This document shows, piece after piece, positions 9,912 to 18,639 of a stretch of 62,832 nucleotides of DNA; position 1 is the stretch's first letter; each line of letters opens with the position of its first letter. Position numbers and translations under genes: made by a program. The notes beneath the pieces were generated by a model. The model was not told the DNA's origin. It made no database searches and was given only the letters and a program-made list of their open reading frames with translations. The DNA comes from Pseudomonadota bacterium (GTDB lineage Bacteria; Pseudomonadota; Alphaproteobacteria; SP197), in contig JBCCIS010000030.1 of the NCBI GenBank assembly GCA_039028155.1, positions 1-62,832 on the forward strand, read 5' to 3'.

Positions 9912-10997
9912 TCATTTCTTTAGGAGGAAATCGGTTTCGCCGCAGGTCTTGCCATTGATCGCGAGCTCAAAGACATGCCGACCTGGATGGTGCGTCCGTG
10001 TCGAGAAGTCCTTGAACGTCTGACGCTTTTCGATCGTCTGGCGCCCTCCCGCCTCCAGCACGACTTCGCAGAGCTTGAAGACCTTGCGCGATGGCCGGCC
10101 CGATGCCTTGACGTAGTGGATGGCATAGTCGACCGCGAGCTTTTGGTCGCGGCGGGCGCGTGAGACAACGTCGAAGCTGAAGGTGACGGTGTCACCGAGA
10201 TTGATGCGTTTCGGTGCAGCTTTCAGCTTCTCGACGGTTAGGCGCGGTTTCGATTCAAAGCCAAACAGGGCGAACGACCGCGGGTGCCCAGCCTTAATCA
10301 GGCTGCGCGCGCCGTGACGGACGATCCATGCGGTACGCTCGTCTTGCCGGTCCCACGCTTCGACCCAATCCAGCATGATCTCCGGATTGTCCTTTGAGAT
10401 GTCGTTCAGGTGATTGGCCACGGACTTGCGAACATAGAGCTCGGGGTCAGCCTTCAGCGTGTCCAGTATGGGAAACACCGGCGTCGGATCGTCGATGAGC
10501 GCATCCAGCCGTGATGACCAAGGAAGACGCGGCCTGCAACCTTCGCTCGTCAGACGGCGAACATGATGATTGTCGTCCTTGGCCCAACGCGTCATCACCT
10601 TGAGGGTTCCCGCCAAATCCTGCTCGATAAACGGTCTGATAGCCGACTCCGACGTGGAGAACCGGGTCAGATACTTGAGCGCCTCAAGCGATCGTTTGCG
10701 ATCGTCGAGGCCGTAGAGACCGACAAACTCTGGTGCGAACATGCCGCGAAACTGACCGTCATAGCGTGGCGCGACCTCACACAAGATATCTAGCGCCCGC
10801 CCATAATCCGGCGGCAGGTAGCGACGGCACAGCTCGGCGGTACGGAGCAGTCGTTGTTTAAGCTCAAGCGCGTCCAGGCCATCAGTGGCCGCGTCAACGA
10901 ACGCGCGTTGATCGAGCGCCGGGTGAGCCTTGCCCAGCGCCGATGCCAGGTCCTCGTAGAACGTCTTGTCAAACCAGTTCTTAAGTTCTTCAGGCAT
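9912..10997 (-). CDS. alkC: AlkC-type DNA alkylation repair glycosylase with C-terminal Ig-like domain
   Basis: A 361-residue HEAT-repeat DNA glycosylase of the AlkC/AlkD superfamily, which removes N3-alkylated bases without base flipping. The N-terminus K-N-W-F-D-K-T-F-Y and the R-R-L-T-S-E-G-C-R-P-R-L-P-W motif are typical of AlkC. Helical repeats run to about residue 255. The last ~100 residues (from P-K-R-I-N-L-G-D-T-V-T-F) are beta-rich and match the Ig-like domain seen in one AlkC subgroup. The reading frame stays open 58 codons further upstream, but that stretch is the antisense shadow of the neighbouring glycosylase, so the ATG at 10997 is chosen. It lies 16 bases after the AlkA-type gene, forming a two-gene alkylation-repair operon. 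Confidence 0.82.
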   Translation of the reverse strand: MPEELKNWFDKTFYEDLASALGKAHPALDQRAFVDAATDGLDALELKQRLLRTAELCRRYLPPDYGRALDILCEVAPRYDGQFRGMFAPEFVGLYGLDDRKRSLEALKYLTRFSTSESAIRPFIEQDLAGTLKVMTRWAKDDNHHVRRLTSEGCRPRLPWSSRLDALIDDPTPVFPILDTLKADPELYVRKSVANHLNDISKDNPEIMLDWVEAWDRQDERTAWIVRHGARSLIKAGHPRSFALFGFESKPRLTVEKLKAAPKRINLGDTVTFSFDVVSRARRDQKLAVDYAIHYVKASGRPSRKVFKLCEVVLEAGGRQTIEKRQTFKDFSTRTHHPGRHVFELAINGKTCGETDFLLKK

Positions 10998-11013
10998 CGC
11001 CTTGACCCCAATC

Positions 11014-11640
11014 CTAGACGCCGGCGTGACGGTAGTAGGACCATAAGAGGCGCGCCGCCACCGCCCGCCACGGCCGCCACGGCTCAGCCAGCACTTCCAT
11101 CGCCGCGGCGTCCGGACGCTGCGGCAACGCGAACACCTGCTGCGCTGCGCTGCGCAAGGCGACGTCGCCACCGGGCCAGGCGTCGGGTCGTCCCAGACAG
11201 GTCAGAAGGTAGAGTTCGGCCGTCCACGGCCCAATGCCCGGCAGCGCGATCAGCGCCTTGCGCGCCGGCCCGTCATCCATGGCCGTCAACGCGCCCAGAT
11301 CAAACTGGCCGTCGACAATCTGCTCGGCGATCGCCAAACAGGAACGCGCCTTGGCGAAGGTCAGGCCGGTGTCACGCAGAGCCTGCTCGTCGAGAGCCGC
11401 GATGGATGACGGCGACACGGCCCCCGTGCGTTGCTCCAGCCTGACCCAGGTCGCCCCGGCGCTGGTCAATGAAACGTGCTGGTAGACGATCATCCTGATC
11501 AGCGATGCAAAACCACCAGCCTCGCGCCTGAGCGGTGGATCGCCCGTCGCAGCATGGACGGCGGCAAAGCGCTTCTCCAACGCGCCCAGGCAAGCAATGC
11601 CGTGGCGCAGGTCATCCATGGTATCGATCGGCCTGCTCAT
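11014..11640 (-). CDS. AlkA-type DNA-3-methyladenine glycosylase (HhH-GPD)
   Basis: A 208-residue helix-hairpin-helix base-excision glycosylase that excises alkylated purines. The HhH motif is at residues ~130-145 (A-L-P-G-I-G-P-W-T-A), followed by the family's P-G-G-D-V-A-L segment with catalytic Asp at about 159. The Q-H-V-S motif near residue 54 belongs to the same fold. It is shorter than E. coli AlkA because the N-terminal TBP-like domain is absent, as in many bacterial AlkA-like proteins. Start ATG at 11640. First gene of the operon with the AlkC-type enzyme, divergent from the DUF1989 gene at 11733. Confidence 0.88.
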   Translation of the reverse strand: MSRPIDTMDDLRHGIACLGALEKRFAAVHAATGDPPLRREAGGFASLIRMIVYQHVSLTSAGATWVRLEQRTGAVSPSSIAALDEQALRDTGLTFAKARSCLAIAEQIVDGQFDLGALTAMDDGPARKALIALPGIGPWTAELYLLTCLGRPDAWPGGDVALRSAAQQVFALPQRPDAAAMEVLAEPWRPWRAVAARLLWSYYRHAGV

Positions 11641-11732
11641 GCCGGGGTTACCGTGGACACCATTGCGCCCGCCGCGCAGATGACCACAATAGCGGGCATC
11701 TCATCGTCGAATCGTTCAGGGAGGTGCACGTC

Positions 11733-12332
11733 ATGTCTGGCGAAACTGTCACAGTTCCGGCGCGCGGCGGCAAGGCCGCACATGTCAAAAAAGGCCAGCA
11801 CATCAAGATCATCAACACCCATGGCGAACAGGTCGTCGATACCTGGGCGTTCAATGCCGAGGATGTCGCGGAGTTCATGGCGATGGACGCGACCCGCGCA
11901 TACAACCAGCGCATGGTGCCAAAGGTGGGCGACCACCTGGTCACCAACCAGCGCCGCCCGATCCTGACCCTTATCGAGGACACCTCGCCCGGCGTGCATG
12001 ATACCCAAATGGCGGCCTGCGACCGCTGGCGCTATGGGCTTCTGGGGGTCAAGGACTATCACGACAACTGCGCCGACAATCTAACCGCCGGCTTGGACGA
12101 ACTTGGCCTGAAGGAAACGCACACGCCGGCACCGCTCAATCTCTTTATGAACATCCCGTGGACGCCCGATGGTGGTCTGTCCTTCGAGGCGCCGGTCACG
12201 AAACCCGGCGACTACGTCGTCTTCAAGGCTGAGATGGACTGCGTTGTCGCCATGTCCGCCTGCCCGCAGGACATGTTGCCAATCAACGGCAAGGGCGGCG
12301 AACCGACCGAGGCGCATTTCGAAGTCTACTAG
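11733..12332 (+). CDS. DUF1989 / urea carboxylase-associated family protein
   Basis: A 199-residue soluble protein of the DUF1989 family, found beside urea carboxylase and amino-acid or amine catabolic genes; its biochemical role is unsettled. Family features visible are the N-terminal P-A-R-G-G-K-A segment, H-G-E-Q-V-V-D-T-W-A-F, the M-D-A-T-R motif, the T-S-P-G-V-H-D-T strand and the H-D-N-C-A-D-N-L block with potential metal ligands. ATG at 11733 has a strong GGGAGGTG site; the upstream open frame overlaps the divergent glycosylase and is rejected. It is followed after 20 bases by a TauE/SafE exporter, suggesting export or import of the same small organic acid or sulfonate. Confidence 0.85.
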   Translation: MSGETVTVPARGGKAAHVKKGQHIKIINTHGEQVVDTWAFNAEDVAEFMAMDATRAYNQRMVPKVGDHLVTNQRRPILTLIEDTSPGVHDTQMAACDRWRYGLLGVKDYHDNCADNLTAGLDELGLKETHTPAPLNLFMNIPWTPDGGLSFEAPVTKPGDYVVFKAEMDCVVAMSACPQDMLPINGKGGEPTEAHFEVY

Positions 12333-12352
12333 TCCGACACCGGGCAAGCCCG

Positions 12353-13105
12353 TTGCCGATCGAGAGTTTCTGGTTCTACGCCGCCGCTGTACCGGCGGTG
12401 CTGATTTCGGGCGTCTCGAAAGGCGGGTTTGGCGGCGGACTTGGGATTCTTGCCGTCCCGCTGATGGCGATGAGCGTGTCGCCGATCGAGGCGGCGGCCG
12501 TCATGGCGCCCGTGCTGTGCGCCATGGACATCTTCGGTCTAAAATCGTATTGGGGCACCTGGCAGCGCCGGATGATACTGCTGATGGTGCCGGGCGCCTT
12601 TGTCGGTATGGGCCTGGCCGCCCTAACCTTCGGCACCATCGATGAGGCGAGCATCCGCCTGATCATCGGCGGTATCGCGCTGGCTTTTTCGCTTAACTAC
12701 TGGCTACAGCGCATCGCGCCGTTGACACGCCTGCCGATGCCAACCTGGCTGGGACCGGCCGCCGGCGCCGTTTCCGGCTTCACCAGCTTCATCGCGCATG
12801 CTGGTGGGCCGCCGGTCCAGGTGTTCCTGCTCGCGCAGAACCTAGACAAGACACTTTATGTCGGCACCACCGTCGTCTTCTTCACGGTCATCAACTACAT
12901 CAAGCTTGTGCCCTATGCCGGGCTGGGCCTGTTCACCGAGACCACACTCCTCACCGCGCTCGTCCTGGCGCCGCTCGCGCCCATCGGCATGTGGATCGGT
13001 TTCCGCCTGCACGGGCGCGTTCCGCAGGAGCTGTTCTATCGCCTGTGTTACGGCTTTCTTGTGATTGTCGGCATCAAGCTCGTCCTTGATGGGCTAGGTC
13101 TTTAA
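12353..13105 (+). CDS. TauE/SafE family sulfite/organic anion exporter
   Basis: A 250-residue integral membrane protein with about eight hydrophobic helices. The family's duplicated glycine-rich signatures are seen: I-S-G-V-S-K-G-G-F-G-G-G-L-G near the N-terminus and G-A-V-S-G-F-T-S-F-I-A-H-A-G-G-P-P in the middle. Family members export sulfite, sulfoacetate or related anions. TTG at 12353 is the first start compatible with the upstream stop; no ATG precedes the first helix. Probably co-transcribed with the DUF1989 gene, and followed by a strong hairpin terminator shared with the convergent cupin gene. Confidence 0.86.
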   Translation: MPIESFWFYAAAVPAVLISGVSKGGFGGGLGILAVPLMAMSVSPIEAAAVMAPVLCAMDIFGLKSYWGTWQRRMILLMVPGAFVGMGLAALTFGTIDEASIRLIIGGIALAFSLNYWLQRIAPLTRLPMPTWLGPAAGAVSGFTSFIAHAGGPPVQVFLLAQNLDKTLYVGTTVVFFTVINYIKLVPYAGLGLFTETTLLTALVLAPLAPIGMWIGFRLHGRVPQELFYRLCYGFLVIVGIKLVLDGLGL

Positions 13106-13113
13106 ACGCAAAA

Positions 13114-13142
13114 AAAGGGCCCCGGAGAGACCGGAGCCCTTT
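13114..13142. terminator. bidirectional intrinsic terminator between TauE and cupin genes
   Basis: Inverted repeat AAAGGGC...GCCCTTT extended by CCGG/CCGG with one mismatch and a short loop. Read on the minus strand it is followed by seven T residues, which suits the end of the cupin transcript. On the plus strand a shorter T run follows, enough for partial termination of the TauE transcript. Confidence 0.85.
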
Positions 13143-13166
13143 GTCTGACGTCAGTATCTTGCCGAA

Positions 13167-13952
13167 CTACTCGGCGGCGTCGGCGGCCGCGGCGGCCGCT
13201 TCTTTCGGCTGGAAAATACAGAAGATTTTCTTCACGAAACCCGTGCTGTCCCACTGATAGGTGATGCCCTTGGGCACCAGGAACGTGTCGCCGGCCTTGT
13301 AGGTCGTCTTCGCACCGTTGTCGTCGGTCAGCGTGACCTCGCCTTCCAGGATGTGCATCAGCTCGTTCCTGGGGAACGGCAACGGTTTGGTATGCATTTC
13401 CGTTGTCGTCCAGATGCCGACGGTCAATTGTTCGGTCGCGTCCTGGAAATAGACCTTCACGGTCTGCTCCGGCACATCACCGACATAGCGCGAGGTATCC
13501 TGCTCGCCGACCGGCGCCAGATCGTCAGCCGGATTGGGCAGGCGCACGTTAAGCGCGTCATCCCCCAGCACATCGCCGGACGGATCGTCGTGGATCACGT
13601 AGAACTTCAGGATGTCTTCGGTCTGCTTCCACGTGCACGGCATGCCCTTGGGGATCACGAAGCTCTCGCCCGCTCGGATGGTGTGCTCGTCGCCATTCTC
13701 GTGGATGATGGTGACCGATCCGTCCAGCACCAGCATAAACTCGTTGACGTCATAGGGACCGGGCTTCGCCGTCATCGGCGTGCAGTGCCAGACGCCAGCG
13801 GTCAAGGTGCCGGTATCGTCAGTGAAATAGTTGTGGCCGGACTGGACCGGCGTGCCCGCAGTCAGCGAGGACTGTGGAATTTCCTCCCATTCGACCATAC
13901 CGGTGTCGGCTGGCCCGCCGTTCTCGAACTTCAGGACCTTCAGATCACTCAT
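13167..13952 (-). CDS. double-cupin domain protein
   Basis: A 261-residue bicupin. Each half carries a cupin domain: the first around residues 45-125 (N-E-F-M-L-V-L-D-G-S-V and I-R-A-G-E-S-F-V-I-P-K-G), the second around 165-245 (N-E-L-M-H-I-L-E-G-E-V and Y-K-A-G-D-T-F-L-V-P-K-G). The classic metal-binding His pairs are largely replaced, as in the DUF861/EutQ-like group, so catalysis is uncertain and ligand binding is possible. The C-terminus is an Ala-rich tail. ATG at 13952 is preceded by GGAGAA. It faces the aco operon across a ~200-base divergent region, which suggests joint control, but no direct functional link is known. Confidence 0.82.
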   Translation of the reverse strand: MSDLKVLKFENGGPADTGMVEWEEIPQSSLTAGTPVQSGHNYFTDDTGTLTAGVWHCTPMTAKPGPYDVNEFMLVLDGSVTIIHENGDEHTIRAGESFVIPKGMPCTWKQTEDILKFYVIHDDPSGDVLGDDALNVRLPNPADDLAPVGEQDTSRYVGDVPEQTVKVYFQDATEQLTVGIWTTTEMHTKPLPFPRNELMHILEGEVTLTDDNGAKTTYKAGDTFLVPKGITYQWDSTGFVKKIFCIFQPKEAAAAAADAAE

Positions 13953-14155
13953 CGTCGTTTCTCCATCGTGGATTGCCCGGTGACGCGGCGACGCCACCTC
14001 CCGGCGTGCTTGGCCGGAAGTCGATCTCATACTTGCGCTTTTCGGCGGGTTTGGCGAGTCCCCGGCAGCGGATTGTCCGACGGCAACAATTCGGTCGGTG
14101 CACAGCCGATTTCTGGTTAGTCTTGGACGATTCCCAGACTGCCGGAGCAGAGCCG

Positions 14156-15142
14156 ATGACCACAGGCGCCGCCCTTCAACTTAGCCGCGACAAGCTGCTG
14201 CAAGCCTACCGCACGATGCGGACCATACGCGACTTCGAGGAGCGCGTGCACGAGGAGTTCGAGGCAGGCCATCTGCCCGGTTTTGTCCACCTTTATGCCG
14301 GCGAAGAGGCGTCCGCGGTTGGGGTCTGCCTCAACCTGGATGATGAGGACAAGATCTGCTCGACCCATCGCGGGCACGGCCACTGCATCGCCAAGGGCTG
14401 CGATGTCACGGGCATGATGAAGGAGCTTTGGGGCGCTGCCGACGGACTGTGCGCCGGTAAGGGCGGTTCCATGCATATCGCCGATCTGTCAAAGGGCATG
14501 ATGGGCGCCAACGCCATCGTCGGCGGCGGGCCACCGCTTGCCTGCGGCGCCGCGCTTGCCGCCAAGACGCTGAAGAACGGCAAGGTCGCGGTGACGTTCA
14601 CAGGCGATGGCGGTTCCAACCAGGGTACGACGTTCGAAAGCATGAACTTCGCGGCCGTGTTCGATCTGCCGGTGATCTTTGTTTTTGAGAACAACGGCTA
14701 CGCCGAATCAACCGCGTCCTCCTGGTCGGTCGCCTGTGGTGACATCGTCAATCGGGCCGAAGCGTTCGGCATGCCGGGCATGCAGGTCGACGGTTTCGAT
14801 TTCTTTGCCGTCCACGATGCTGCCGCCGAGGCGGTCGAACGCGCGCGCACCGGTGGTGGCCCCAGCCTGATCGAGGTCAAGTTCGGCCGCTTCTATGGCC
14901 ACCATGAAGGCGACAATCAGTCCTATCGCGGCAAGGACGAGGCCGCCAATCTGCGGGCCAACCATGACTGCCTGAATCTGTTCCGACAGCGAGTCACCGA
15001 AGCGAGCCTGCTGGAAAGTGCTGACCTCGACTCAATTGATACCGAGGTCGCTGCGCTGATCGACCGCGCGGTCCAAGACGCCCGTTCGGCGCCCAGACCG
15101 ACGCCGGAACAACTGACCACCGATGTTTACGTGAGCTATTGA
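14156..15142 (+). CDS. acoA: thiamine-diphosphate-dependent dehydrogenase E1 alpha (acetoin dehydrogenase type)
   Basis: A 328-residue E1-alpha subunit of a 2-oxo acid/acetoin dehydrogenase complex. The ThDP-binding motif begins F-T-G-D-G-G-S-N-Q-G and ends F-V-F-E-N-N. Other family marks are H-L-Y-A-G-E-E-A, the C-S-T-H-R-G-H-G-H segment and G-K-G-G-S-M-H. With AcoB it oxidatively cleaves acetoin to acetaldehyde and an acetyl group passed to the lipoyl protein. ATG at 14156 has GGAGCAGAG upstream; the longer open frame runs back over the divergent cupin gene and is rejected. It is followed 12 bases later by the E1 beta gene. No E3 gene is present in the window. Confidence 0.88.
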   Translation: MTTGAALQLSRDKLLQAYRTMRTIRDFEERVHEEFEAGHLPGFVHLYAGEEASAVGVCLNLDDEDKICSTHRGHGHCIAKGCDVTGMMKELWGAADGLCAGKGGSMHIADLSKGMMGANAIVGGGPPLACGAALAAKTLKNGKVAVTFTGDGGSNQGTTFESMNFAAVFDLPVIFVFENNGYAESTASSWSVACGDIVNRAEAFGMPGMQVDGFDFFAVHDAAAEAVERARTGGGPSLIEVKFGRFYGHHEGDNQSYRGKDEAANLRANHDCLNLFRQRVTEASLLESADLDSIDTEVAALIDRAVQDARSAPRPTPEQLTTDVYVSY

Positions 15143-15154
15143 GGGAGGCGGGCC

Positions 15155-16174
15155 ATGGCACGGACACTAAGTATGCGGCAGGCTCTATCGGAAGCCTTCC
15201 ATCAGGTCATGGAGGAAGACGAACGCGTTATCATGCTGGGCGAGGATATCGCCGGCGGCAAAGGCGCGCCGGGCGACCAAGACGCCTGGGGGGGCGACAT
15301 GGGCATCACCAAGGGCCTGCAGCCGCGCTTCGGCGAAGAGCGCGTGCTGGATACGCCGATCAGCGAGTCCGCGATTATCGGTTCGGCGGTCGGCGCGGCA
15401 ACGTGTGGGCTAAGACCCATCGCCGAATTGATGTTCGTCGACTTCATGGGTGTCTGTTTCGATCAGATCCTCAATCAGGCGGCCAAGTTCCGCTATATGT
15501 TCGGCGGCAAGGCCGAGACGCCTGTCGTCATCCGCACCCAGATTGGCGCGGGCTACAACGCCGCGGCTCAGCATAGCCAGTGCCTCTATCCGATCTTCGC
15601 CCACATTCCCGGTATCAAGTGCGTTGTTCCGGCGTCGGCCTATGACGCCAAGGGCTTGATGATCCAGGCGGTGCGCGACGATGACCCCGTGATCTTCTTT
15701 GAGCACAAGGTCATGTACGACGAGGTCAGAGACGAGGTGCCGGAAGAGCCCTACACCATACCGTTTGGCGAGGCGAACATCGTGCGTGACGGCGGCGACT
15801 GCACGATCGTCGCCATGGCGCGCATGGTGCACAAGGCCAAGGAGGCCGCCGATGCGCTCGCCAAGGACGGCATCGAGTGCGAGATCATCGATCCACGCAC
15901 GATCTCGCCGCTGGACGAAGACACGATCCTGGAAAGCGTCGAGAACACCGGACGCCTGGTCGTCGTCGACGAGGCCTATCCGCGCTGCAACATGGCGACG
16001 GATATCTCGGCCCTGGTCGCACAACAGGGGTTTGCCGACCTGAAGGCGCCGATCGAAATGGTGTCGCCACCGCATGTGCCCGTACCCTTCGCACCGGAGC
16101 TTGAGGAGGCGTTCATTCCGACGCCTGAAGGGATCGCCAAGGCCGTACGCAAAACCGTGGGCTACGCCGGATGA
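15155..16174 (+). CDS. acoB: thiamine-diphosphate-dependent dehydrogenase E1 beta (acetoin dehydrogenase type)
   Basis: A 339-residue E1-beta subunit forming the heterotetramer with AcoA. Transketolase pyrimidine-binding and C-terminal domains are recognisable: M-L-G-E-D-I-A-G-G-K-G-A-P near residue 30 and T-P-I-S-E-S-A-I-I-G. The D-F-M-G-V-C-F-D-Q-I-L-N-Q-A helix follows, then the D-P-R-T-I-S-P-L-D motif near residue 245. The A-G-G-K-G-A-P-G insert after the first ThDP motif is typical of acetoin or pyruvate-type E1 beta from aco clusters. ATG at 15155 with GGAGGCGGG upstream. Its stop overlaps the start of acoC by four bases. Confidence 0.9.
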   Translation: MARTLSMRQALSEAFHQVMEEDERVIMLGEDIAGGKGAPGDQDAWGGDMGITKGLQPRFGEERVLDTPISESAIIGSAVGAATCGLRPIAELMFVDFMGVCFDQILNQAAKFRYMFGGKAETPVVIRTQIGAGYNAAAQHSQCLYPIFAHIPGIKCVVPASAYDAKGLMIQAVRDDDPVIFFEHKVMYDEVRDEVPEEPYTIPFGEANIVRDGGDCTIVAMARMVHKAKEAADALAKDGIECEIIDPRTISPLDEDTILESVENTGRLVVVDEAYPRCNMATDISALVAQQGFADLKAPIEMVSPPHVPVPFAPELEEAFIPTPEGIAKAVRKTVGYAG

Positions 16175-17289
16175 GTGAGAACGGTATCGTTGCCATAACC
16201 GTGCCCAAGTGGGGCATGGCGATGGACGAAGGCACGGTCACGGCTTGGCATATCGACGAAGGCGGCACGGTCGAGGCCGGCGACGAGGTGCTGGACGTCG
16301 AGTCGACCAAGATCGCCAACGCGATCGAGGCCAAGCAAGCAGGCGTTCTGCGTCGCCAGGTCGCGGCGGTCGGTCAGACACTGCCGGTCGGCGGCCTGCT
16401 TGGCGTCATTGCGCCAGCAGATGTCGGTGACGCTGAGGTCGATACGTTCATCGACGGGTTTGTGGTCGTCGCGCCGGACGACGATGAAGCGGAAAGCGGG
16501 CCGCAACCCCAATCGATTGGGGTTCACGGCCAGACGATCCAGTACCTGGTGCATGGCGAAGGTGGCGTGCCGATCCTTCTCATTCACGGGTTCGGCGGCG
16601 ACATCAATCTATGGATGTTCAATCAACCGATCCTGGCCGATACGCGCGCGGTCTACGCGCTGGATCTCCCCGGGCACGGCGGCTCAAGCAAGGATGTCGG
16701 CGACGGCAGCATCGCGTTTCTGGCCCAGGCGACAATCGGCACCATCGATGCCCTCGGTCTCGAAACGTGCCACCTGGTCGGCCACTCCATGGGCGGCGCG
16801 GTCGCCATGCAGGTCGCCCTGGACCACCCCGAGCGCATTGCATCCATGACCTTGATCGCTCCCGCCGGTCTGGGGCCGGAGATCAACGGTGCTTACATCG
16901 CCGGGTACATCGCGGCGGAACGACGCAAGGACATGAAACCGATGGTCGCCCAGTTGTTTGCCGACCAGTCACTGGTCACCCGCCAAATGGTGGAAGATGT
17001 GCTGCGCGCCAAGCGCATCGACGGCATCAACGCCGCACTGGCGACAATTGCCGCGGCACAGTTCGACGGCGACCGCCAAAAGCTCGACCTGAGTGATCAG
17101 GCCGGTCGCCTGGACCTGCCGAAACAGGTCCTGTGGGGCGCCGACGACCACATCATTCCGGTGTCGCATGCGAACCATCTTAGCGGCGCGAACGTCACCA
17201 TCCTGGATGGCGCCGGACATATGCCGATGATGGAAAAGACGCCAGACATCAATCAGACGATCGCGGCATTCGTCGCATCACAGGTATAG
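16171..17289 (+). CDS. acoC: AcoC-type lipoyl domain/alpha-beta hydrolase fusion protein
   Basis: A 372-residue two-domain protein. Residues 1-80 are a biotinyl/lipoyl domain with the modified lysine at 47 in D-V-E-S-T-K-I-A-N. A linker leads to an alpha/beta-hydrolase domain (about 110-372) with H-G-F-G-G-D, the nucleophile elbow G-H-S-M-G-G, acid D in W-G-A-D-D-H and the final His in G-A-G-H-M-P. This is the architecture of AcoC proteins, which differ from ordinary E2 enzymes by lacking the H-x-x-x-D-G acyltransferase core and the E3-binding domain. ATGA overlap with acoB indicates coupled translation. It accepts the acetyl group from the AcoAB reaction; E3 must come from elsewhere in the genome. 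Confidence 0.88.
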   Translation: MSENGIVAITVPKWGMAMDEGTVTAWHIDEGGTVEAGDEVLDVESTKIANAIEAKQAGVLRRQVAAVGQTLPVGGLLGVIAPADVGDAEVDTFIDGFVVVAPDDDEAESGPQPQSIGVHGQTIQYLVHGEGGVPILLIHGFGGDINLWMFNQPILADTRAVYALDLPGHGGSSKDVGDGSIAFLAQATIGTIDALGLETCHLVGHSMGGAVAMQVALDHPERIASMTLIAPAGLGPEINGAYIAGYIAAERRKDMKPMVAQLFADQSLVTRQMVEDVLRAKRIDGINAALATIAAAQFDGDRQKLDLSDQAGRLDLPKQVLWGADDHIIPVSHANHLSGANVTILDGAGHMPMMEKTPDINQTIAAFVASQV

Positions 17290-17314
17290 GCCACGCGCGC
17301 CCTAGAACAAAAAA

Positions 17315-17340
17315 GAGGCCGGGCGTCGCCGCCCGGCCTC
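17315..17340. terminator. bidirectional intrinsic terminator between acoC and the first betaine-type binding protein
   Basis: An 11-bp perfect stem GAGGCCGGGCG / CGCCCGGCCTC with a four-base loop. On the minus strand it is followed by a run of six T, fitting the end of the 17366-18337 gene; on the plus strand a pyrimidine tract TCTTCC follows acoC. A near copy ends the neighbouring paralogue at 18640-18665. Confidence 0.88.
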
Positions 17341-17365
17341 TCTTCCATCTTCTATCGACAAGCGA

Positions 17366-18337
17366 CTACATGGACGCCTGATCCGTCCAAGCCTTGACCT
17401 TGTCAGGATTGTTGTCGAGCCACTCGTTGACGACCTCGATCAGGTCGCGGCCCTTGTCGTCGATCTCCGACATCATCTGAGCTTGCTCGTTGTTGTCGAT
17501 CGAATAGACCTCGATCAGGTTCCAAGCTGCGGGATGCGAATCCTGCAGGCCCTTGTTGACGACCTTCCAGATCTCGGCGCCACCCCAATCGCAGTCATAG
17601 GTCGCGTCCGGGTTCAGGCCGAGCGAAGCATCGTCGTGGCAGCCGTCGTAATACTCCGGCAGATAGACACGCTCCATGTCGACCTGGGCGTGCAGCCAAT
17701 GCGGTTCCCAGAACATGGTCAGCAACGGCGCTTCACGTTCAACGGCGGACTTGATCTCAGCGATGATCGCACCCTCGCCGCCCGACGGGATCGAGACATA
17801 GTCGAGGTCGAGCGCGGCGATACGCTGGGCATTGGTATCACCCCAGTCGGCCGGATAGTCGAGGAAACGACCAGACGGTGCCGTGTCAGCCGTCGAGAAT
17901 AAGTCAACACAGTCGTGCAGCGCTTCCCAGTCCGGCAGACCCGGGCACATGTCGATGACGTAGGAAGGAACGTACCAGGCTTCCTGAGGCCGCAGGCCGG
18001 ACTCGCCGAGCACCTGGACGTTGCCCGTATCCATCGCCGCATCGAAACCTTCGCCAATGTTGGAGCTCCAGATCTCCAAGGTCGCGTCAAGATCGCCATC
18101 GGCCAGCGCGGTGAGCTGCGGATAGTAGCCGGCGGTCACGTATTCGACGTTATAGCCCATGCGTTTCAGGACCTCGCCGGCAACCGTCGTGCTGACGTGC
18201 TGACCGGTCCATTCGTTCATGGCGAGTTTAATCGGCTCGTCCGATTCCGGAACGCTCTGCGCCTGCGCCGAGACCGCAAGGCCCAAGGCGAGAGCGCCAG
18301 CAGCAACGGCCGACGAGAGTTTTAGTACGAGATCCAT
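17366..18337 (-). CDS. glycine betaine/carnitine-type ABC substrate-binding protein (ProX/OpuAC family), copy A
   Basis: A 323-residue periplasmic binding protein. Signal peptide residues 1-26 (M-D-L-V-L-K-L then an Ala/Leu core and A-Q-A-Q cleavage). The mature part has K-L-A-M-N-E-W-T-G-Q-H-V-S and the D-G-D-L-D-A-T-L-E-I-W motif of quaternary-amine binding proteins. Aromatic candidates for a cation-pi box occur in N-E-W, L-E-I-W, M-F-W-E-P-H-W and C-D-W-G-G. The four cysteines (M-C-P-G-L, D-C-V, G-C-H, D-C-D-W) may form two disulphides. ATG at 18337 has GGGAGG upstream; the longer frame is leader DNA. No permease or ATPase is nearby. Very similar in length and sequence to the gene at 18692-19663; the two arose by tandem duplication. 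Confidence 0.87.
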   Translation of the reverse strand: MDLVLKLSSAVAAGALALGLAVSAQAQSVPESDEPIKLAMNEWTGQHVSTTVAGEVLKRMGYNVEYVTAGYYPQLTALADGDLDATLEIWSSNIGEGFDAAMDTGNVQVLGESGLRPQEAWYVPSYVIDMCPGLPDWEALHDCVDLFSTADTAPSGRFLDYPADWGDTNAQRIAALDLDYVSIPSGGEGAIIAEIKSAVEREAPLLTMFWEPHWLHAQVDMERVYLPEYYDGCHDDASLGLNPDATYDCDWGGAEIWKVVNKGLQDSHPAAWNLIEVYSIDNNEQAQMMSEIDDKGRDLIEVVNEWLDNNPDKVKAWTDQASM

Positions 18338-18367
18338 GTAGTTGCCTCCCAGTGAACGGATCATAAA

Positions 18368-18386
18368 GATACCTAATCTTGGTATC
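18368..18386 (-). promoter_or_regulatory. leader inverted repeat of binding-protein copy A
   Basis: Perfect 6-bp inverted repeat GATACC / GGTATC with a seven-base loop, 31-49 bases upstream of the ATG at 18337. It lies downstream of a putative promoter whose conserved block contains TTGCAC and TAGAAT. The other copy has an inverted repeat at the same place with different stem bases, so the paired structure is kept while the sequence is not. It may be an mRNA hairpin or a regulator site. Confidence 0.5.
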
Positions 18387-18392
18387 CTCTCA

Positions 18393-18432
18393 GTAGATTC
18401 TATGCGCCAGCACGCCAGCGAGTGCAAGTCGG
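18393..18432 (-). promoter_or_regulatory. putative promoter of binding-protein copy A, conserved with copy B
   Basis: On the minus strand the block contains TTGCAC followed 19 bases later by TAGAAT (GCGCATAGAATC). Both hexamers and much of the surrounding sequence are repeated upstream of copy B at about 19715-19755, where the spacer is also 19 bases. The spacer is longer than the optimal 17 for sigma-70, so this may be an activated or alternative-sigma promoter. Confidence 0.45.
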
Positions 18433-18639
18433 GTTCGTGCGAAACGCGACTGTCTTAGGTGTTATGCCGCGTCCTGATCGGCCCCGCGCTTCTGTGATGG
18501 ACACCGACATGCCGTTCGAGAAAGTAAGGATACCGGGGCCTCTCGCTGCAAAATCTGGCGGTGGCTGCAAAGCCATCTTGTCATCAGTCGCTCGGTCGGA
18601 ATCCGCACGCGGAGCCATGCGAGGCGGCCGACAAGAAAA

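Noticed and set aside
17289-17366. Selenium genes, E3 dihydrolipoamide dehydrogenase or a permease for the binding proteins nearby
   Set aside because: None of the translated frames around the aco and binding-protein genes matches these; they must lie outside the window if present.
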